From: Rhynochetos jubatus
Taxonomy: Eukaryota; Chordata; Aves; Eurypygiformes; Rhynochetidae
Direction of reading: 5' to 3'
Length of the DNA stretch: 64,000 bases
NCBI GenBank assembly: GCA_027574665.1
Contig: CM050654.1
Coordinates: 34,057,722 to 34,121,721, forward strand
A program made the translations under genes and the position numbers. Positions 1 through 13,121 of the stretch are shown one piece after another (the stretch's first letter is position 1; each line of letters starts with the position of its first letter). The notes below the pieces were generated by a model. The model was not told the DNA's origin. It saw only the letters and a list, made by a program, of their open reading frames with translations, and made no database searches.

Positions 1-701
1 CACAACAGGGCTGCAGCGGAACATGAACCTTTCTCTGCCTTTCAGTTTTCCTGGGTTTGTTCTGTTGTTGCCAGTCCTTGTTTATCTTCCCTCTCAAAGC
101 CTCTATACTTATATTTTTTCAGAACCTCCCTCTCTTCCCTTAGGGCAGCATCAGGAACATTTGGGAGAACTCTTTGAAAACATCACTATGGTTTGTGTGC
201 TTTACATTAGGCACTTCACTTTGCCTTGTTTCCTTGGACATTTCCAGAAAGAATTTAAGGTGTAAAAGGCTGTCTGGAGAGCCTGCCCTTGTATCTTTTG
301 AGTAATTGCAATATTTAAAATTGTGTACAATATGGAGTCGTGCAGTGTGGTCTAATGCACAATTAACATCTGTCGGGCAGTTTATTTCTCTGGCGTGTTT
401 CCAACTCATGCTGACAATGTGAGTACAGAATAAGTCAAACAATTTGTCCACGTTTTTCAACCAGGTAATCGTGGCTTATGGAGCAATTGAGCAATTTTTA
501 TTTATGCAACAGGTCTTAACAAGTGACTAGTAAAATAAGCATTTTGTGACTACTGCAGAATATCTCTATAAATGCTTCCTAGTATGTTTGTATATTGAAA
601 TTACTGGACACTGGCATGTTTACATTTGTCAAAGTGCCTAGTTCATTAGCAAGAAGGAAAAATCAATGCATTGAGAGGAAAGGAAGGAGAACTGAATAAT
701 A
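1..701. other. unassigned AT-rich sequence
   Basis: I see no recognisable gene or repeat here. Open frames of about 80 codons (plus) and 106 codons (minus) lie in this stretch, but neither has recognisable motifs or convincing splice boundaries. The right edge abuts the 3' end of a CR1 element. Confidence 0.5.
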
Positions 702-1763
702 ATGACATAGAACAGTTTGGGTTGGAAGGGACCTTAAAGACCATCTAGTTCCTACCCCCCTGCCATGGGCAGGTACACCCTTCACTAGACCAGGTTGCTC
801 AAAGCCTCATCCAGCCTGGCCTTGAAGACAGCCAGGGATGGGACATCCACAGCTTCTCTGGGCAACCTGTCCCAGTGCCTCACTACCCTCTTTGGGAACA
901 ATTTCTTTCTCATATCCAATCTAAATCTAGCTGCTTTCAGTTTAAACCCATTACCCTTTGTCCTGTCACTACCTGCCTTTGGAAAAAGTCCCCCCCAGCT
1001 CCCTTGTAGACCCCTCCAGGTACTGGAAGGCTGTCATCTCCAAGCTGAACAACCCCAGCTCTCTCAGTCTGTCTTCACAGGAGAGGTGCTTCAGACCTCT
1101 GATCATCTTTGTGGCCTTCTCTGGGCTCTTCAACAGTTCTACGTCCTCCTTATGGTGTGGGCTCCAGAGCTGGATGCAGTACTCCAGGTTGGGGTCTCAC
1201 AACAGTGGAACAGAGGAGGAGAATCACCTCCCTGACCTGTCATGCAACTTTTGATATATAGCCCAGGAGACGGTTGGCCTTCTGGACATCAAGTTCATGT
1301 TGCTGGATCACTTAGAGCTTTTTATCCACCAGTAAACCCAAGTATTCTTCCTCAGGGCTGCTCTGAATCCATTCCCTGCTCAGCCTGCACTTCTGCTTGG
1401 GATTGCTCCAGCCCAGGTGCAGGACCTCACACTTGGCCTTGTTGAACTCCATGAGGTGTGGGCCCAGGCCCACCTCTCCAGCCTGTCCAGGTCCCTCTGG
1501 ATGGCATCCCTTCCCTCCATTGTGTCGACCGCACCACACAGCTTGGTGTCATCGGCAAACTTGCTGAGTGCACTCAACCCACTGTCCATGTTGGCGACAA
1601 AGATGTTAAACACCACCAGTCCCAGTGCAGACCCCCGAGGAACACCACTTGTCACTGGTCTCTAGTTGGGCATGGGGTCACTGACCGCAACTCTTTGAAT
1701 GTTACCATGCTGCCAATTTCTTATCCAATGAGTGGTACACGCATCGAATCCAACTGCTAATTT
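702..1763 (-). mobile_element. CR1 LINE, 5'-truncated, with reverse transcriptase C-terminal remnant
   Basis: This is a non-LTR retrotransposon of the CR1 family, on the minus strand. The low-coordinate part (about 702-840) is the typical CR1 3' region, containing the complement of the CCATGGGCAGG and CTCAAAGCCTCATCCAGCCT blocks. The high-coordinate part encodes the second half of the reverse transcriptase. In order, reading leftwards, it has HWIRNW (about 1725), [18 protein letters not shown] (1539-1559; F-A-D-D is the polymerase metal-binding motif) and [16 protein letters not shown]. The conserved [14 protein letters not shown] block follows only after a frame change near 1420-1455. An in-frame stop lies at 1662-1664. 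The terminal octamer repeats are degraded, with only an AATGACATAGAAC-like remnant near 702. The copy stops abruptly near 1760, as expected for the usual 5' truncation. It is clearly dead. The frames of 146, 98 and 100 codons on the plus strand here are antisense to the element and are not genes. Confidence 0.93.
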
Positions 1764-4700
1764 AAAAATGAGTGAGAATTTGCTGGGTTCGGTTTTCACT
1801 ATGTTAATAAAAATTTCTCATCTATTCTGCTCAGTTTTGTACCCATTCAGCTTCACAGAGAGCTCTCAGATGAATTTTTATGTTCCACTCATGCCTGGAA
1901 AAAAAAAAAGCATGTTTTATTTGATATGTGTAACAACCATTAAATTTTTGTGGAAAACTGGGAGTTGACCCAATCACTGCAGTAATCTTACTGTTCGCAA
2001 TCACACTTTGGACAGTGGTCACTGAATGAGTTCCTGTAGCAGTTTCTATTTTGGTTACTTCAAAGGGTTTGAAAACAAGTGGTTTTAAATAGTAGAGAGA
2101 AACTGTAATTGTACTGCTGAGCATCAATTCAGTTGCTAGAGTTGCTGCTTTAGTTCAGTCCTTAAAAATATTTACTGCATTGGTGTCTGCAATATCACCA
2201 AGATTACGTGGAGTGTTCTGGAAGTTTTCTGTAAAACATACTCAGATATCTTCTATTTATTTTTAAGAAAAAAAACCCAACAAAACAAAACTTTCCTGAC
2301 TGTGAAAAGGTAAAGGAACGTTAAAGCTGTACAGTGCTAGAATGTGACAACAAAGATGTCTCTGTCATAAAATGCTGTCCCAACTGTTAAAGGATCAGAA
2401 CTTAAAAAATTCTTAATGGCTCCATTTCCATTCACTTTGGGTAGAAATCCAGTTTTTTATATACTCAGAAGTACCACTCAGAATCAGCCACTTGAGCTGT
2501 GTAAATCCATCACCAGCAATACTGAAAATTAGCTGCCACTAGAGCCATCTGAATCTACTGGGAACCTGGTTCTCCAGCACCACAAAACCTCACAATTACA
2601 TAAAAACTCATTCTCCTCCAGCAGTGGAGCCCTACTTGACAGGAAGTGTGGTCACCAGAAAACCTGTTGTTTTGATTTCTGTATTTATTATGACCAGAAG
2701 CACCACTCTGGAGCTGTCTGTGCATGGCTAGTGGAATAAAGAGAATCCATTTACTGCTGGCAGGTTCGACTGTCAGGGAGGTCCTTGGACAAGGCATGGT
2801 CTGGCTCAAAGCCCTGCTCTGGGTGCACAGCAAAGCTGGAGATCATGTGCTGCTTTCGCTTGCCCTCTAGAAGGGCAGTACAGTGGCGGTAATTACAGAC
2901 ATCCTCATGATGATCGTAAAGGACTTATCTGAAATTTATGGTTCTCGGTGACTTTGGCTTTGAACTGGGCCCTTGGAGAGATACTTTACGTTTAGACAGA
3001 AATAGAGAGTTAGAGCTTCACACTGGTAGCTTTAAAGGTTTTTAAATAGATAATTTTCTTGGCCTAATCCTTTGATCATGTCTCCCTCTTTGCAGATCTT
3101 CACTCACTCCTCATGAAATGAGGTACACATCTTTTTCTTTGAGGCTTTCTAGGCTACCTTCAGACTACCACTGATTTCTGACTTGGTATTGCCTTTTATC
3201 TTCAGGGAATTTACCAATAGTGTTGCCATCTGTCACACTTGTTTTAATCTGATGAATGCACTGGCTGTGTGCTGGGTTTTTTTTTTTCTTTTGATAATGA
3301 TATTTTATTTAAACTATAAATCCTATTCCAAATAATATCAGTTTGCTACTTACATGTCTGCATGCAGCCTTGAGACTGAATCTTGAGGCTGTAACTTCCA
3401 ATTTCTCTTTGTAATCTCAAACAGTTTGAAATAAAGTATGTTAGTACATATGTGCTAAATTACAAAATGGACTTTCAGGATTTCATTAGCATCTGGTATG
3501 TAGCTTAGTGTCTTCTTGTAAAGCTAATTAAGTGTTATGCTATTATGAATAATTGTATTTTATTTTTTCTTAGCAATATAGTAGGCTGTTACAAGAAAGA
3601 AATAAGTGAATGATCAAGAGCATCATTGTGTGTTTTATTTAGCTCTTCTGCACTCTCTTTTTGTAATAATAATAATAAACACAGTGCCCAGATGTGTAAA
3701 AGTCTAATTTAAACATGCAGTGAGTGTGTAATAACTCCAGCAGAATTTAGTAGTATTTGCAGATGCTCAGCATTTTGAGACTTAGATCTGTAATGACCAT
3801 TATTTCCTAATGTTAAAACAAGCCAGTGCATCAGCTTTTGACATGCTGCATAGAACAATTACATTGTTTATCTACATAACCTACTAACAGCAGTGATCTA
3901 CATCTTTGAGCTTTGTTGAGTTATAAAAGACTATATGGGGTGAGCCTGGATTTACCTACCCTGGTGTCTACTGTAGTAGGCTGTACTGAGTTAAAAATGA
4001 TGACTTTAGGGTGTGTTGGGGTCCCACTGAGATCATCCTTAAAGGGTTATGTCACCTAGATCAGGACTCAAATTGCTCTGAAGGCACAGAGAGACTTAGA
4101 GCTTACATCAGTGAGCACCTCCTGAGATCAAATAAGTCCAACTTTCTTCCACAGAAGTAAAAACAACTTCGTCTTGAACTTCCTTGGCCTTCCTAGGCAG
4201 TCTCTTCCAGTACTTCATTCTTGAAGTTTGAGCTTGTATATATAATCAATATATGTCTTTTCTTAAACTGAAGCAAACTTCATTTTATTGACGTCTCCTC
4301 ACAAAGTTGATGTTATCTGGACTTTTTTCCTGTTGGTATCTTGGGATAATCCTGTGTGAAGCTCCTGAATTGAACCAGTTAGCCTTAATATTGATCTGCC
4401 TGTACCTCATTTCCACAAATTTTGAAATGCAGGTAGTAATATTGCCCTTACTATGAAGATCTTCTGAGGATAAATTCATAAAAGATTATGAGTCTCTCTA
4501 ATAACAAGAGGCTTGTGAGCACCTAAAGCAGTTAGAAAGATGGGTATGAAACCATTACGCTAAATAGCAGGTTTAATGTACATTTTACTTGCACCTTACA
4601 AATGAGGTTATGTACCTAAAATTATGCTATTGGCTTAGTTATGTCTTTGCTATAAAATGTTTTACTATTTTTTCTGTCAAGACATAAGAGTGAGGATCCC

Positions 4701-5093
4701 ACCACATTTGAGTAGTTCTCATCCAGGATTGCAGTGGTCAGCCAGGACTGGAAGAGGGACTGCAGGCTTTACTCGTGGCATGCTGCTGAACCTCCTCTCT
4801 GCAAGCAGCACTCTTGTTCCATGTTTGATCTTACTGTCCAGAATGAAAATAGGTGTATTTAGTAGTGAATCTCCTTGGGTGAGAGACTACTGAACTGCTT
4901 GGGCCCCAGGTCTCCCATTGCATGGGTGCTCAAAAGAATGAGCACTGACTGTTACAAAAAGAAAATTCTATCTCTGTCCCTTGATAGCAGACGAAAAATA
5001 TCAGCTCTGCAAAGGTACAGAGCTGGTTTTAAAATTGTTTAAAACTGAGCATAAGCCTTACCCATTTTACGTGAGGTTTCCCAAGCACTCCTA
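1764..5093. other. unassigned sequence
   Basis: This is AT-rich unique sequence with short homopolymers, such as a T run near 3281 and A-rich sequence near 2270. Small frames (98 codons minus at 1831-2127, 92 codons minus at 2555-2833, 78 codons plus at 4657-4893) have no recognisable domains. The one faint repeat signal is listed separately at 4120-4300. Confidence 0.4.
4120..4300 (-). repeat. possible very old CR1 3' relic
   Basis: The plus-strand text has a faint run resembling the complement of CR1 3' sequences. It includes a TCAAATAAGTCCAAC block, then CCTTCCTAGGCAGTCTCTTCCAGTACTTCA, here given in pieces: CCTTCCTAGGCAGTC and TCTTCCAGTACTTCA. In younger CR1 copies these match the blocks around 'AGTCCAACC' and 'GGGCAGCCTGTTCCAGTGCCTCA'. 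The match is short and much diverged, so it may be chance. Confidence 0.25.
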
Positions 5094-5124
5094 CCTTTGT
5101 CGTTCCTCAGCTTTTATCTGCTGC
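5094..5124 (-). other. weak exon-like segment, 31 nt
   Basis: On the minus strand an acceptor-like ...TTTCACTGCATCAG precedes 31 bases. These are followed by CAAAG|GTAGGAG, a moderate donor. One frame is open, reading QQIKAEERQ, with phase 1 at its start and phase 2 at its end. That phase would join the segment at 9413-9452. The splice signals are only moderate and the segment is short, so chance is the default explanation. Confidence 0.12.
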
Positions 5125-8100
5125 TCTGATGCAGTGAAATACCACATTTTCCTGTTTAACTGGGGATAGTAGAGTAACTGAGTATTTTAGCAAATAACGC
5201 CTTTCTGTCGATAAACTGAAACTGATCAAAGCCTACAGTTGAACCCTAGTGTGCTGAGCCACTTTGTGCCCAAATGCAGTGGCCAACCCAGAGCAGGATG
5301 AGACATCTGCAGTCTTACTGAGTGGGTGCTCTGAGCTAAGGATGTGCTTCAAGACCACCAGACGAAAAGCTTTTAGATCAGCCTACTGTGTTATGTAGAC
5401 CCTGTTCTGTTTTTAATTCACACTTGTATTTTGCAAGCCATGCTGCACAAACTGGCCATTCTTCAATGGTAGCAAAGGAGCAACAGATGAACTAGGACAA
5501 AGAAGAATAATTTAAAAACTGCAGAAGTTTCTTGTTGACTGATTGTATGTCCTTTATGAGATGCCGTCCTTGCTGGCATCTGAAGAACCAGCATCAAAGT
5601 CCAGTACCCTTTTGGCATGACAGTAAAAAAACAAGAAAAGAGCAAAAGGAAGCACAGCAGCGTATACAATTCTCTTTGTTCCTTAGCAAAACCACAAGTT
5701 TAAATTTCACCTGAAAGACACAGAATTAGCAACTGCAGCACAACAGTGGCTTTGTTGAAAAGTCCTGTGTTCCCTGGATGTCAGAGAGCAGGCTCTGTAA
5801 CGCATATCTCTGTGAACAGCCCTGGTAACACAAGATCCTCGCGTGATTTCTGGGCAGCTTTGATGCCACTCTCAGCACTGAGGAATTGCACCAAGCACTT
5901 GTTACGGTGTGAAAATGGACATTCTTCTTCTGCTTGGCTGCTTTAGGATTCACTTTTAAACATTTGAACAAATCTCCGTGTAAACTATTCAGCTGGAGTT
6001 TAGTACATATTGTTATCCAGCTCAGCAGCTATATGTAGTTTTATTTGTGTTCAGCAATATAGATATTTTCAGACTGCTTGCTTAGGTGGAGGCAGAGGTG
6101 AAGCTAAATATGGAGGTATTAGATAATTCTTTTAAAATATCTTTTGGAAACAAATCCTTTTAAGTTTGCCCCAAACTACCAAGACTAAAGCTGACAGCTG
6201 GTAATTCATGACTGAAAGGCACATAGAACAGATGGGATTATGTTCATTTGTTGTCAGCCAATGATACAAACCCAAACACATTACTGCAATGAAAGTGTTG
6301 GAAGAACACTGTTCCTAGGCTTTTAGATAAACTTGGCACAGCAGCTGTTCAGTGTCATCAGTTTCGGATTTGTCAGATATTGGATACTCTTTGTGAATAA
6401 TTCTGAAAATTCAGGAAATGCATTTAGGGGATGGAATTTTCCACTTGTAATGGTTAACTGCAGTTGAAGATATAGATTTACTTGGGATAGAGAGTTCTTC
6501 CAAAAATGTTTTGGATGTGTTTTCTCTGTTGTCGGTTTTTCTGCTCAGCCTTCCTGCAGACCCCTGTTGGTCAATGTCTTCTGAAAAAGAGGAGTTTTAA
6601 ACCAAAGACTCTGAGTTAATGAAAGCTGTTGGAGTGCTGCTCGTGTCTGGAGTTGTTCCTTGTTTACAGGAAATCAGTGTCCAACCCATAGTGCAGCTTT
6701 TCTACCAGCTTTTGCACTATTCCTGCAATACCCCAAGCTTCCACTTTGCCAGCCAGCTCAGGAAAGTGAGGCAGCGCCAGTGCTAGAACTGGCAGACATA
6801 TCCATCGCTAACAGTTTCTCTGCCCCAAGACAGCCTCTCTTTCTTTGCTGCAGTTAGAGGCTAATGTCTGATTTCAGCTTCAAGGACTGTGAGAATATGC
6901 AGTTTTTATGTTTTCCATAGTTCAAATCCAGCTGTAAGGATCATGTTTTCATACCTTTACCCAGACTAACTATGATGTTCTTATTCCTTTCTGTATACAA
7001 GACTGCACTTAGACTTGACAGTCAGCTGTTTTGTTTGCTTACCGACGTTTCCCAACAAGTACCTTCCTAAAGGAACAACAGCGAATTTTCTGTGTGGGAT
7101 GCCAGACTGTGTATTTGCACTTGAGTGCAAATGGCATCACAATGTACATCTTGGAGGTTTTAGGAACTTACTGTTTTGTATCTATTCTGCAAACCAGGCT
7201 CTAAGCTCTTTCCCTGGCACTGAAAGTGTGGTGGCAGATGGGAAAAGGAGTAGTACAGCAGATTTCTGTGGCACCTCAACAGCCCACTGCTTGCCCAGAG
7301 TGCTGCGTGTCTTAAATTAGTGTCATAATTTAAATGTGCCCAACAGGAATGTTGTGTTATCTGGAGGTGTTGGAGCTTTCTGATACTGCAAGAATAGAAA
7401 ATCAAGCTCCTAATGAGTCTCAACATATGTCTTAGTCCATTAGTCACTGTTGGGGGTAACTCCACTAAAACGAATCTCTTTAGGCTCCTTCCTTAGTCAG
7501 TGAGGGAAGAGAGGCAATACAAAACAACTGCATTAGGGTCCTGATCTGAATTGTTCCCTGGAGAAACTCATCTCCTGCCATTCAGTGGGTAGGATGCCTA
7601 CTCTAGTGAGTCCCTAGTGACTCACTAGGCTGAATGTAGCTTTTCTGCCTGCTGCTGCACTCCCTCCCCAGCTCCTTCCTGCCCCAGTTTGGTGCTTCCC
7701 TGGCTGAGTAGCCTCAGTGTGTGCCCTGTTGTGTGAATGAAGCCATAGGGAAATGCTGTCTTATGCTCTTACAGAATTGACACTGTTAATTTGTCTTAAT
7801 TTTGTGAGCGTATACTTATTTCACCAATAACAAATGGAAGCATTCTGGTACATGCCAAGCAGATATACTTTTTGCAGAACAGGCTGACAGCCCAGAAATA
7901 GGGTTTTCAGTGTATGTGGTGATGTGTGTTTGAGACATTATGATTATGAATGAGCATCTAAAGTGAAAATTAGCAAGCTAGTCTAATTTATTAAACCTAT
8001 ATTTAGATTTTATACACACACCTGCTGTTGGTTCAATTACTGCTAAGCAACATTCACTGTAGTATCATAAATTCAGTACACTGATTAATTCCAGTCTGCT

Positions 8101-9412
8101 TGTTTGATGTAATATGAACCTTTATTGTAACACCCAGAACACGGTTAAACCAGTTTTGAATTCATGTTAGTTACTATATATCGAATACTACAATCTTACA
8201 TATAGTTTAATAACAGGCTGTGGTTAGACAGGAATGAACACTCATCTTCATTTCCAAGTAATTCTGAAAATGACCAAGTTCAAAAAGTATTCAATTACTT
8301 TGCACTGACTGCAGAAATTAGTAATTTCCATTTTAGAGTATCTGATTTCTAATTGATTTGGTTTGCCTTTTTTTTTTACTCTGACTTTTCCACTAGAGTG
8401 TATCAGACTTCTAAGAGAAGTATGTTTCATAATTACTTTTTGCATCTTCTTCCAAAACATAGTCATTGGTGTTAACTTTTATGTAAAGTAATTTTAGTTA
8501 GCAATTTTACGATGCTTGCCTACTGGGGATATGATTCCAGATTAGTTTTCAGACTATATTTCTCTTAGAAAAAAACCCCAACAAAGATTATAATAATTCC
8601 TTGATTTCTTGAGTAAATATTTGAGTCTCACCTGTTACTCTACTACATGATGACTACTTTGCTTTTTCCTACTGGAATACCATGGATTGCATATTTATTT
8701 TCAAATTTTTCAACTTTCCACTGTCCCATCATGTAAGAGTTTGCTGGAGATCACACAGCACAAGGAGTGGTCCTGCCTTCTTGCTGCTGCACTAAGCAGC
8801 CTGTGCGTGTCTGTGTGCACATGGCTCTGCAATGCTGTGGGGGCTCTTGCATTGCCTGACCTGACATCTGGGACAGATCATCTCTGCTCCTGTTGATTTT
8901 CATCAGGGGAGATACACTATGAGGGTGTGTGCCCAAGATATGACATGCCTCTCCTGTGGAAAGGGTACCTTAGGCAGTGGGTTGCAAAATGAATCTTAGC
9001 CTGAAAGCCAAGATTTGACTGGCTCCGGCTGCTTGCTTAAACCAAAAATAAAATTAAAAAGGAAAAAAAAAAAATTCTTAAAGTATTTTGAGAAGATAAA
9101 TTTCCAGAGAGGCTGGCAAGATCAAGTGTGCTACATTTTTTCTTTCATCTTGAAGATTTCATCTTAAAACTGAAAGTAGTCGTTTGTATATTTTGAAAAA
9201 TTTCATGACATTTCCCTGATGTAGAATACTTCCCTGGGCAGTTGCAACTGAAGTACTTAATGGGTTGAACACTTGACTGTGGGGATAGATGTTGTAAGCT
9301 GAGTCAATATACATTTATGAGTTGTTTAATAGAAAATAACAATGTAGTAATTCGCAGCGATATGGACTAACCCCCTCCTGAGGGCTCAGAGAGGGGCCAG
9401 AAAACTACTTAC
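5125..9412. other. unassigned sequence
   Basis: No recognisable gene or repeat family is seen, apart from the inverted repeat at 7603-7628. Open frames of up to about 101 codons (7015-7320 plus, 7160-7465 minus) overlap each other on opposite strands and show no motifs. Confidence 0.4.
7603..7628. repeat. perfect inverted repeat, 10-bp arms
   Basis: The arm CTAGTGAGTC (7603-7612) is the exact reverse complement of GACTCACTAG (7619-7628), with a 6-base spacer CCTAGT. It could form a cruciform, an RNA hairpin or a dyad protein-binding site. No function can be deduced from sequence. Confidence 0.9.
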
Positions 9413-9452
9413 CAGTTTTGGAAGATTTTAGAAGGGCTGTTTTGTTACTACA
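9413..9452 (-). other. weak exon-like segment, 40 nt
   Basis: On the minus strand a pyrimidine-rich acceptor (GGTCTCTGTTTCAG) precedes a 40-base segment. It ends AAAACTG and is followed by GTAAGTAGT, a good donor. One frame is open (CSNKTALLKSSKT, phase 0 to phase 1). It could be a small exon on the same strand as the candidate at 22800-22887. However, small open segments between splice-like sites are common by chance. Confidence 0.15.
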
Positions 9453-10164
9453 CTGAAACAGAGACCTGTCTTTTCTTGCCAGATTGGTTGAAGGTTTCAT
9501 GACTGATGTTAGGGAAATCCCTGAGTTTTGTGTGTCGTATTTAACATCACTGTGCCTTATTTAATTACACCGCAGATCATGGGGATAAAACTTAGGCATT
9601 GCAGAGAGATGTGTAAAGCTAACATCTTTTGGTAGCAGCAACTGGTTTTGCTGTGCATGTGTGCCTACCACAGTGATGCCCTTTTGATGAGAGCAGATTG
9701 GGCATTAGTATCCCCAAAATAAACAGTAATAGTATTGAGCAATACTTTGGTTTAATGTCAACTCCGTACTACTGTAATTAGAAGTTGTGTAAACAATCAA
9801 TCGAGAGATAGGTATGTCATAAGGTTCAGTGCTATTTCTGTAAAGGGATGTCTGCAATGCAATGTCGGTAGGTAATCTTCCAGATGCTCTGAGGAAGCCC
9901 ATCATCTCAAAAGCAAAACACATGAGTTCTTTTACTGGAATGGAAAGCTCTAGCAAGGAGTTAAAGTAGTGCTAACTTAGAAAATCATAAAGTATCCATT
10001 GAGCTGGTTTTTACTAATTTATAGTTAAAGAAATGCAGCTTCTCAGAACTAATTTTGACCACACTGATTCTGTATGCATATATTTTAACATTTACTTTTT
10101 CTGTTGTTTGTGAACATCTTTAAGCCATCCCCTGGTAGAAAAAACAATGAAAGTAAACGAGATG

Positions 10165-10190
10165 TGTTGAACATCCTGTGATGTTCAACA
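10165..10190. repeat. perfect inverted repeat, 11-bp arms, 4-nt loop
   Basis: TGTTGAACATC (10165-10175) and GATGTTCAACA (10180-10190) are exact reverse complements separated by CTGT. This gives a compact stem-loop of 11 uninterrupted pairs. It is too short for a typical microRNA precursor unless the flanking sequence also pairs, and I do not see that. Confidence 0.92.
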
Positions 10191-13104
10191 GCCGTGTTAC
10201 CTTGCAACTAAGTAGGAAATACAGGAGTTTTTTCCTAGGATAGTTTTTTCCTGAGACTTTCAATAGGACTGACAAGCCTGAAACTTGGAAATATTTTCCT
10301 GAAGTGAGTAAATGATTTCAGAGTGAAATAACCATAACTGAAAATGTTCAGATTTCTAATGTTCCGTATGTTTGACTAGCTTATTGCTTTCATTGCAGTG
10401 ATAATTGCAGTACCAGGAAGTTAGCAAACATTTAAGAATTGTGCGTAGCTCAGACCCCTTTCTAAGGGATGTACAGTTCCCACACCGTCTGCTTTTTTGC
10501 CTCTAACTACAATGGTGGATGAGAACATCTGGCTTTCTCTGCAAATACATATAATATATTGTCTGCATAAAATTGATGGGAACTTATGGCCCTTAGAATA
10601 AAACCCACGTCCTGGCAAATATGAGACTTTGTGGATATTTTTTCTTCTCGAGTTCTGTTTCAAATACACCTTTTATGTGTTGGTAATTTTTAGCATTAAT
10701 TTCATAATTCTTCAGTGCTATTTACAGAAGTTGTGCCATGTACAAATGAGTAGTCAAGGCTTTAGGGTTGGAGCGAGGAGCATGTAAAAAGGGTAAAATC
10801 AACATATATAGCCTGCTCGTTTAAGGAGATCAGGGTTTAAGGGCCCCAGGATGGGAGAGGAAATTGGGTCCTGGTCTCTTCTCTCTGTGAAGTGTATTCC
10901 AGCCACAAGAGTACTGCATTAAGCCAGGCTGCAGCACATGAAGCCGTTGTTGGTTCCATCACAGTTTGGAGATGCCCCCTTCCCTGTGGGGCCCTCTGAC
11001 TAGGTCTGAGTTCTAGTTTGCAGCACTTGTAAGTACCTAGTTAGATCTGTTTGTAACTAAGAGTTGCTCAGGATCACACAGAGAATCTGTGACAGAAGAA
11101 GAGAGTCCTCATCTTCCAGCAGAAATCAGTGAGAAGCTGAGGTGTTTGGTAGAGCTGGAAGCAGATACTCTTACCAAACAAGTGCTTTTATACAAATTCA
11201 TTAACAAAAAAAGGATTTAAATTCTTTCAGTTTTTGCTGAAACAGGCTTAACTGAATAACAGTTTAACACTACTCACCTCTGTAGATCTCCAAATGTGGA
11301 TAATCGGCCTCTTCACAGAGACAGATGAATCACAGTGCCACATACATTTCAATCCATCAATAAATTTATGGAAGTCTAAAAATTATTTTATTTTAAAACC
11401 TAATTTAATGACAGAAGAAGGATAAGAGCATTAGCCTGAGGCAATGAAAAGGTACATTTTGCATAAACTGTTATGCCTTAGCCAACTGAACATTAGCTTA
11501 TAAACCCAATGTCAGATTCACGTGGGTGATGGTGGAAACTGATAGTTCTGCAGGATTGGTGATAAGGTCCTATGCTTTTGTAGCAAAAGGATCTCAATCC
11601 CTGCTATTATTATTACATTTCTTGTGCTTTTAACAAGCAACTTTACTATAACAGAGTAGTGAATTCAAAAGTCTTTTCTGGCATTGTTTTCTCTTTTTCT
11701 TCCCTTTTCCTTAGTTTCTTTTCTCTCTTAAATCCCTTCTGTCATTAATCCTATGTCTCACATGTTGACGTTACAGTGTCCTTTATGCTATGCCTCCACG
11801 GGGCAATGAAGCACTGTGTAAAGATACTCAAGGTAGCTCTGAATGAGCTAGCTCGAATAATGGGAGATAGCATTACACTTACTGGGTGTCATCTATTGAA
11901 TTCTGCTTCTTATTAGGACTCTGACAGAGCTGGCTGTGGTATTTTTGGTTGATGCAGTACTCAACCAAGTAGAAATCCTCTTAATAGTATTGTGTAAGTA
12001 AAATGCAGCTATTTGAGGATGTGTAAATGCAAAAAAAGCACACTCCTAAAAAAAACCCAAACACCCTTTTTTCTCATTTTAGAACAATGCTATTTAACAA
12101 GGAAATGTCAGAAGAAATGAAAAATGCTAATGGTATAAGTAACCTGATGGAATTTACAAAATGGACAATGTTGCATTTAAAATCTTATTGAAATGTTGTT
12201 GTGGACATAGAATGGCCAAATCAGACTAAAGATAGAAAGGATTTGATGAGGAAGATAGCATAGCTTAAAATAAATGAGAAGTGGGAATAAACATGAGGTG
12301 GTATGACATAAACTGAAGCAGGTTGAACTGAGTTATGGAACTGAATATGACTTGCTCTGTTAGCACAAAGAGGAGTGTCATGGTGAGGCCAGGAGCTGGA
12401 GAAGAAGAGGGGAAGAACTTCCATTAGTCCTTTGAAAAATGTGGCTCAGCTGGAAAGATTTAAACTGGGATATATTTTGAAAGATCAAGAGACCTTTTAG
12501 ATTTATGATAGGTCCTGCAATATTGTGAACTTAGTGTTATGTAATCTATGAGTTTCAGCCTTAGTTTGTAGGTCTGTGCAACCGGTATGTGATTTTTCAC
12601 ACTGAATATGAAGCGTAAGTGTAATTTCTGTAAGGCTGATGTGTCGATGCAGTGTCACAGTGCAGCGTTTCTCCTATAAGCACAGAAGGATCCTGATTTC
12701 CACCAGATGCTCCCGGTAGATTTAGTCCGAGTGAACTAGATCAGCTTTTCCTGCACGTGGCTACCTACATTTGACAGTTGCTGTGGGAAGTAGTCTGCGT
12801 GTGTGTAGGATTGCTGTGTTGCTTGTCCTTATTTCGTCTGAGTGTCAAGGCACAAAGTTATCACCATCACTTAAATTGGATTATTACAGTCACTGCACTT
12901 TATCATATCACTTCTAAGGCCCAGCAAGGTGGAACACATTAATTGGCACTTGTTGGGATGCACAAGGCTTCTCAACTGTATGAAGGTTTTAAGCATCATT
13001 CACAAAGTAACGCTGTGACCTAAAACTTCTTTCAAACTATCAGTGAGCTTTAAAAAAAGACCATTCCATGTATAAAGTAATGTTGGGAGAAGAGGAAAGA
13101 TGTT

Positions 13105-13121
13105 AAAAAAAAAAAAAAAAA
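13105..13121. repeat. poly(A) run, 17 nt
   Basis: An uninterrupted run of 17 A. No retroposon body is recognisable on its 5' side, so I do not call it a retrotransposon tail. Confidence 0.9.

Noticed and set aside
795-1760. Plus-strand frames of 146, 98, 82 and 100 codons
   Set aside because: They are antisense to a CR1 element whose reverse-transcriptase motifs are on the minus strand.
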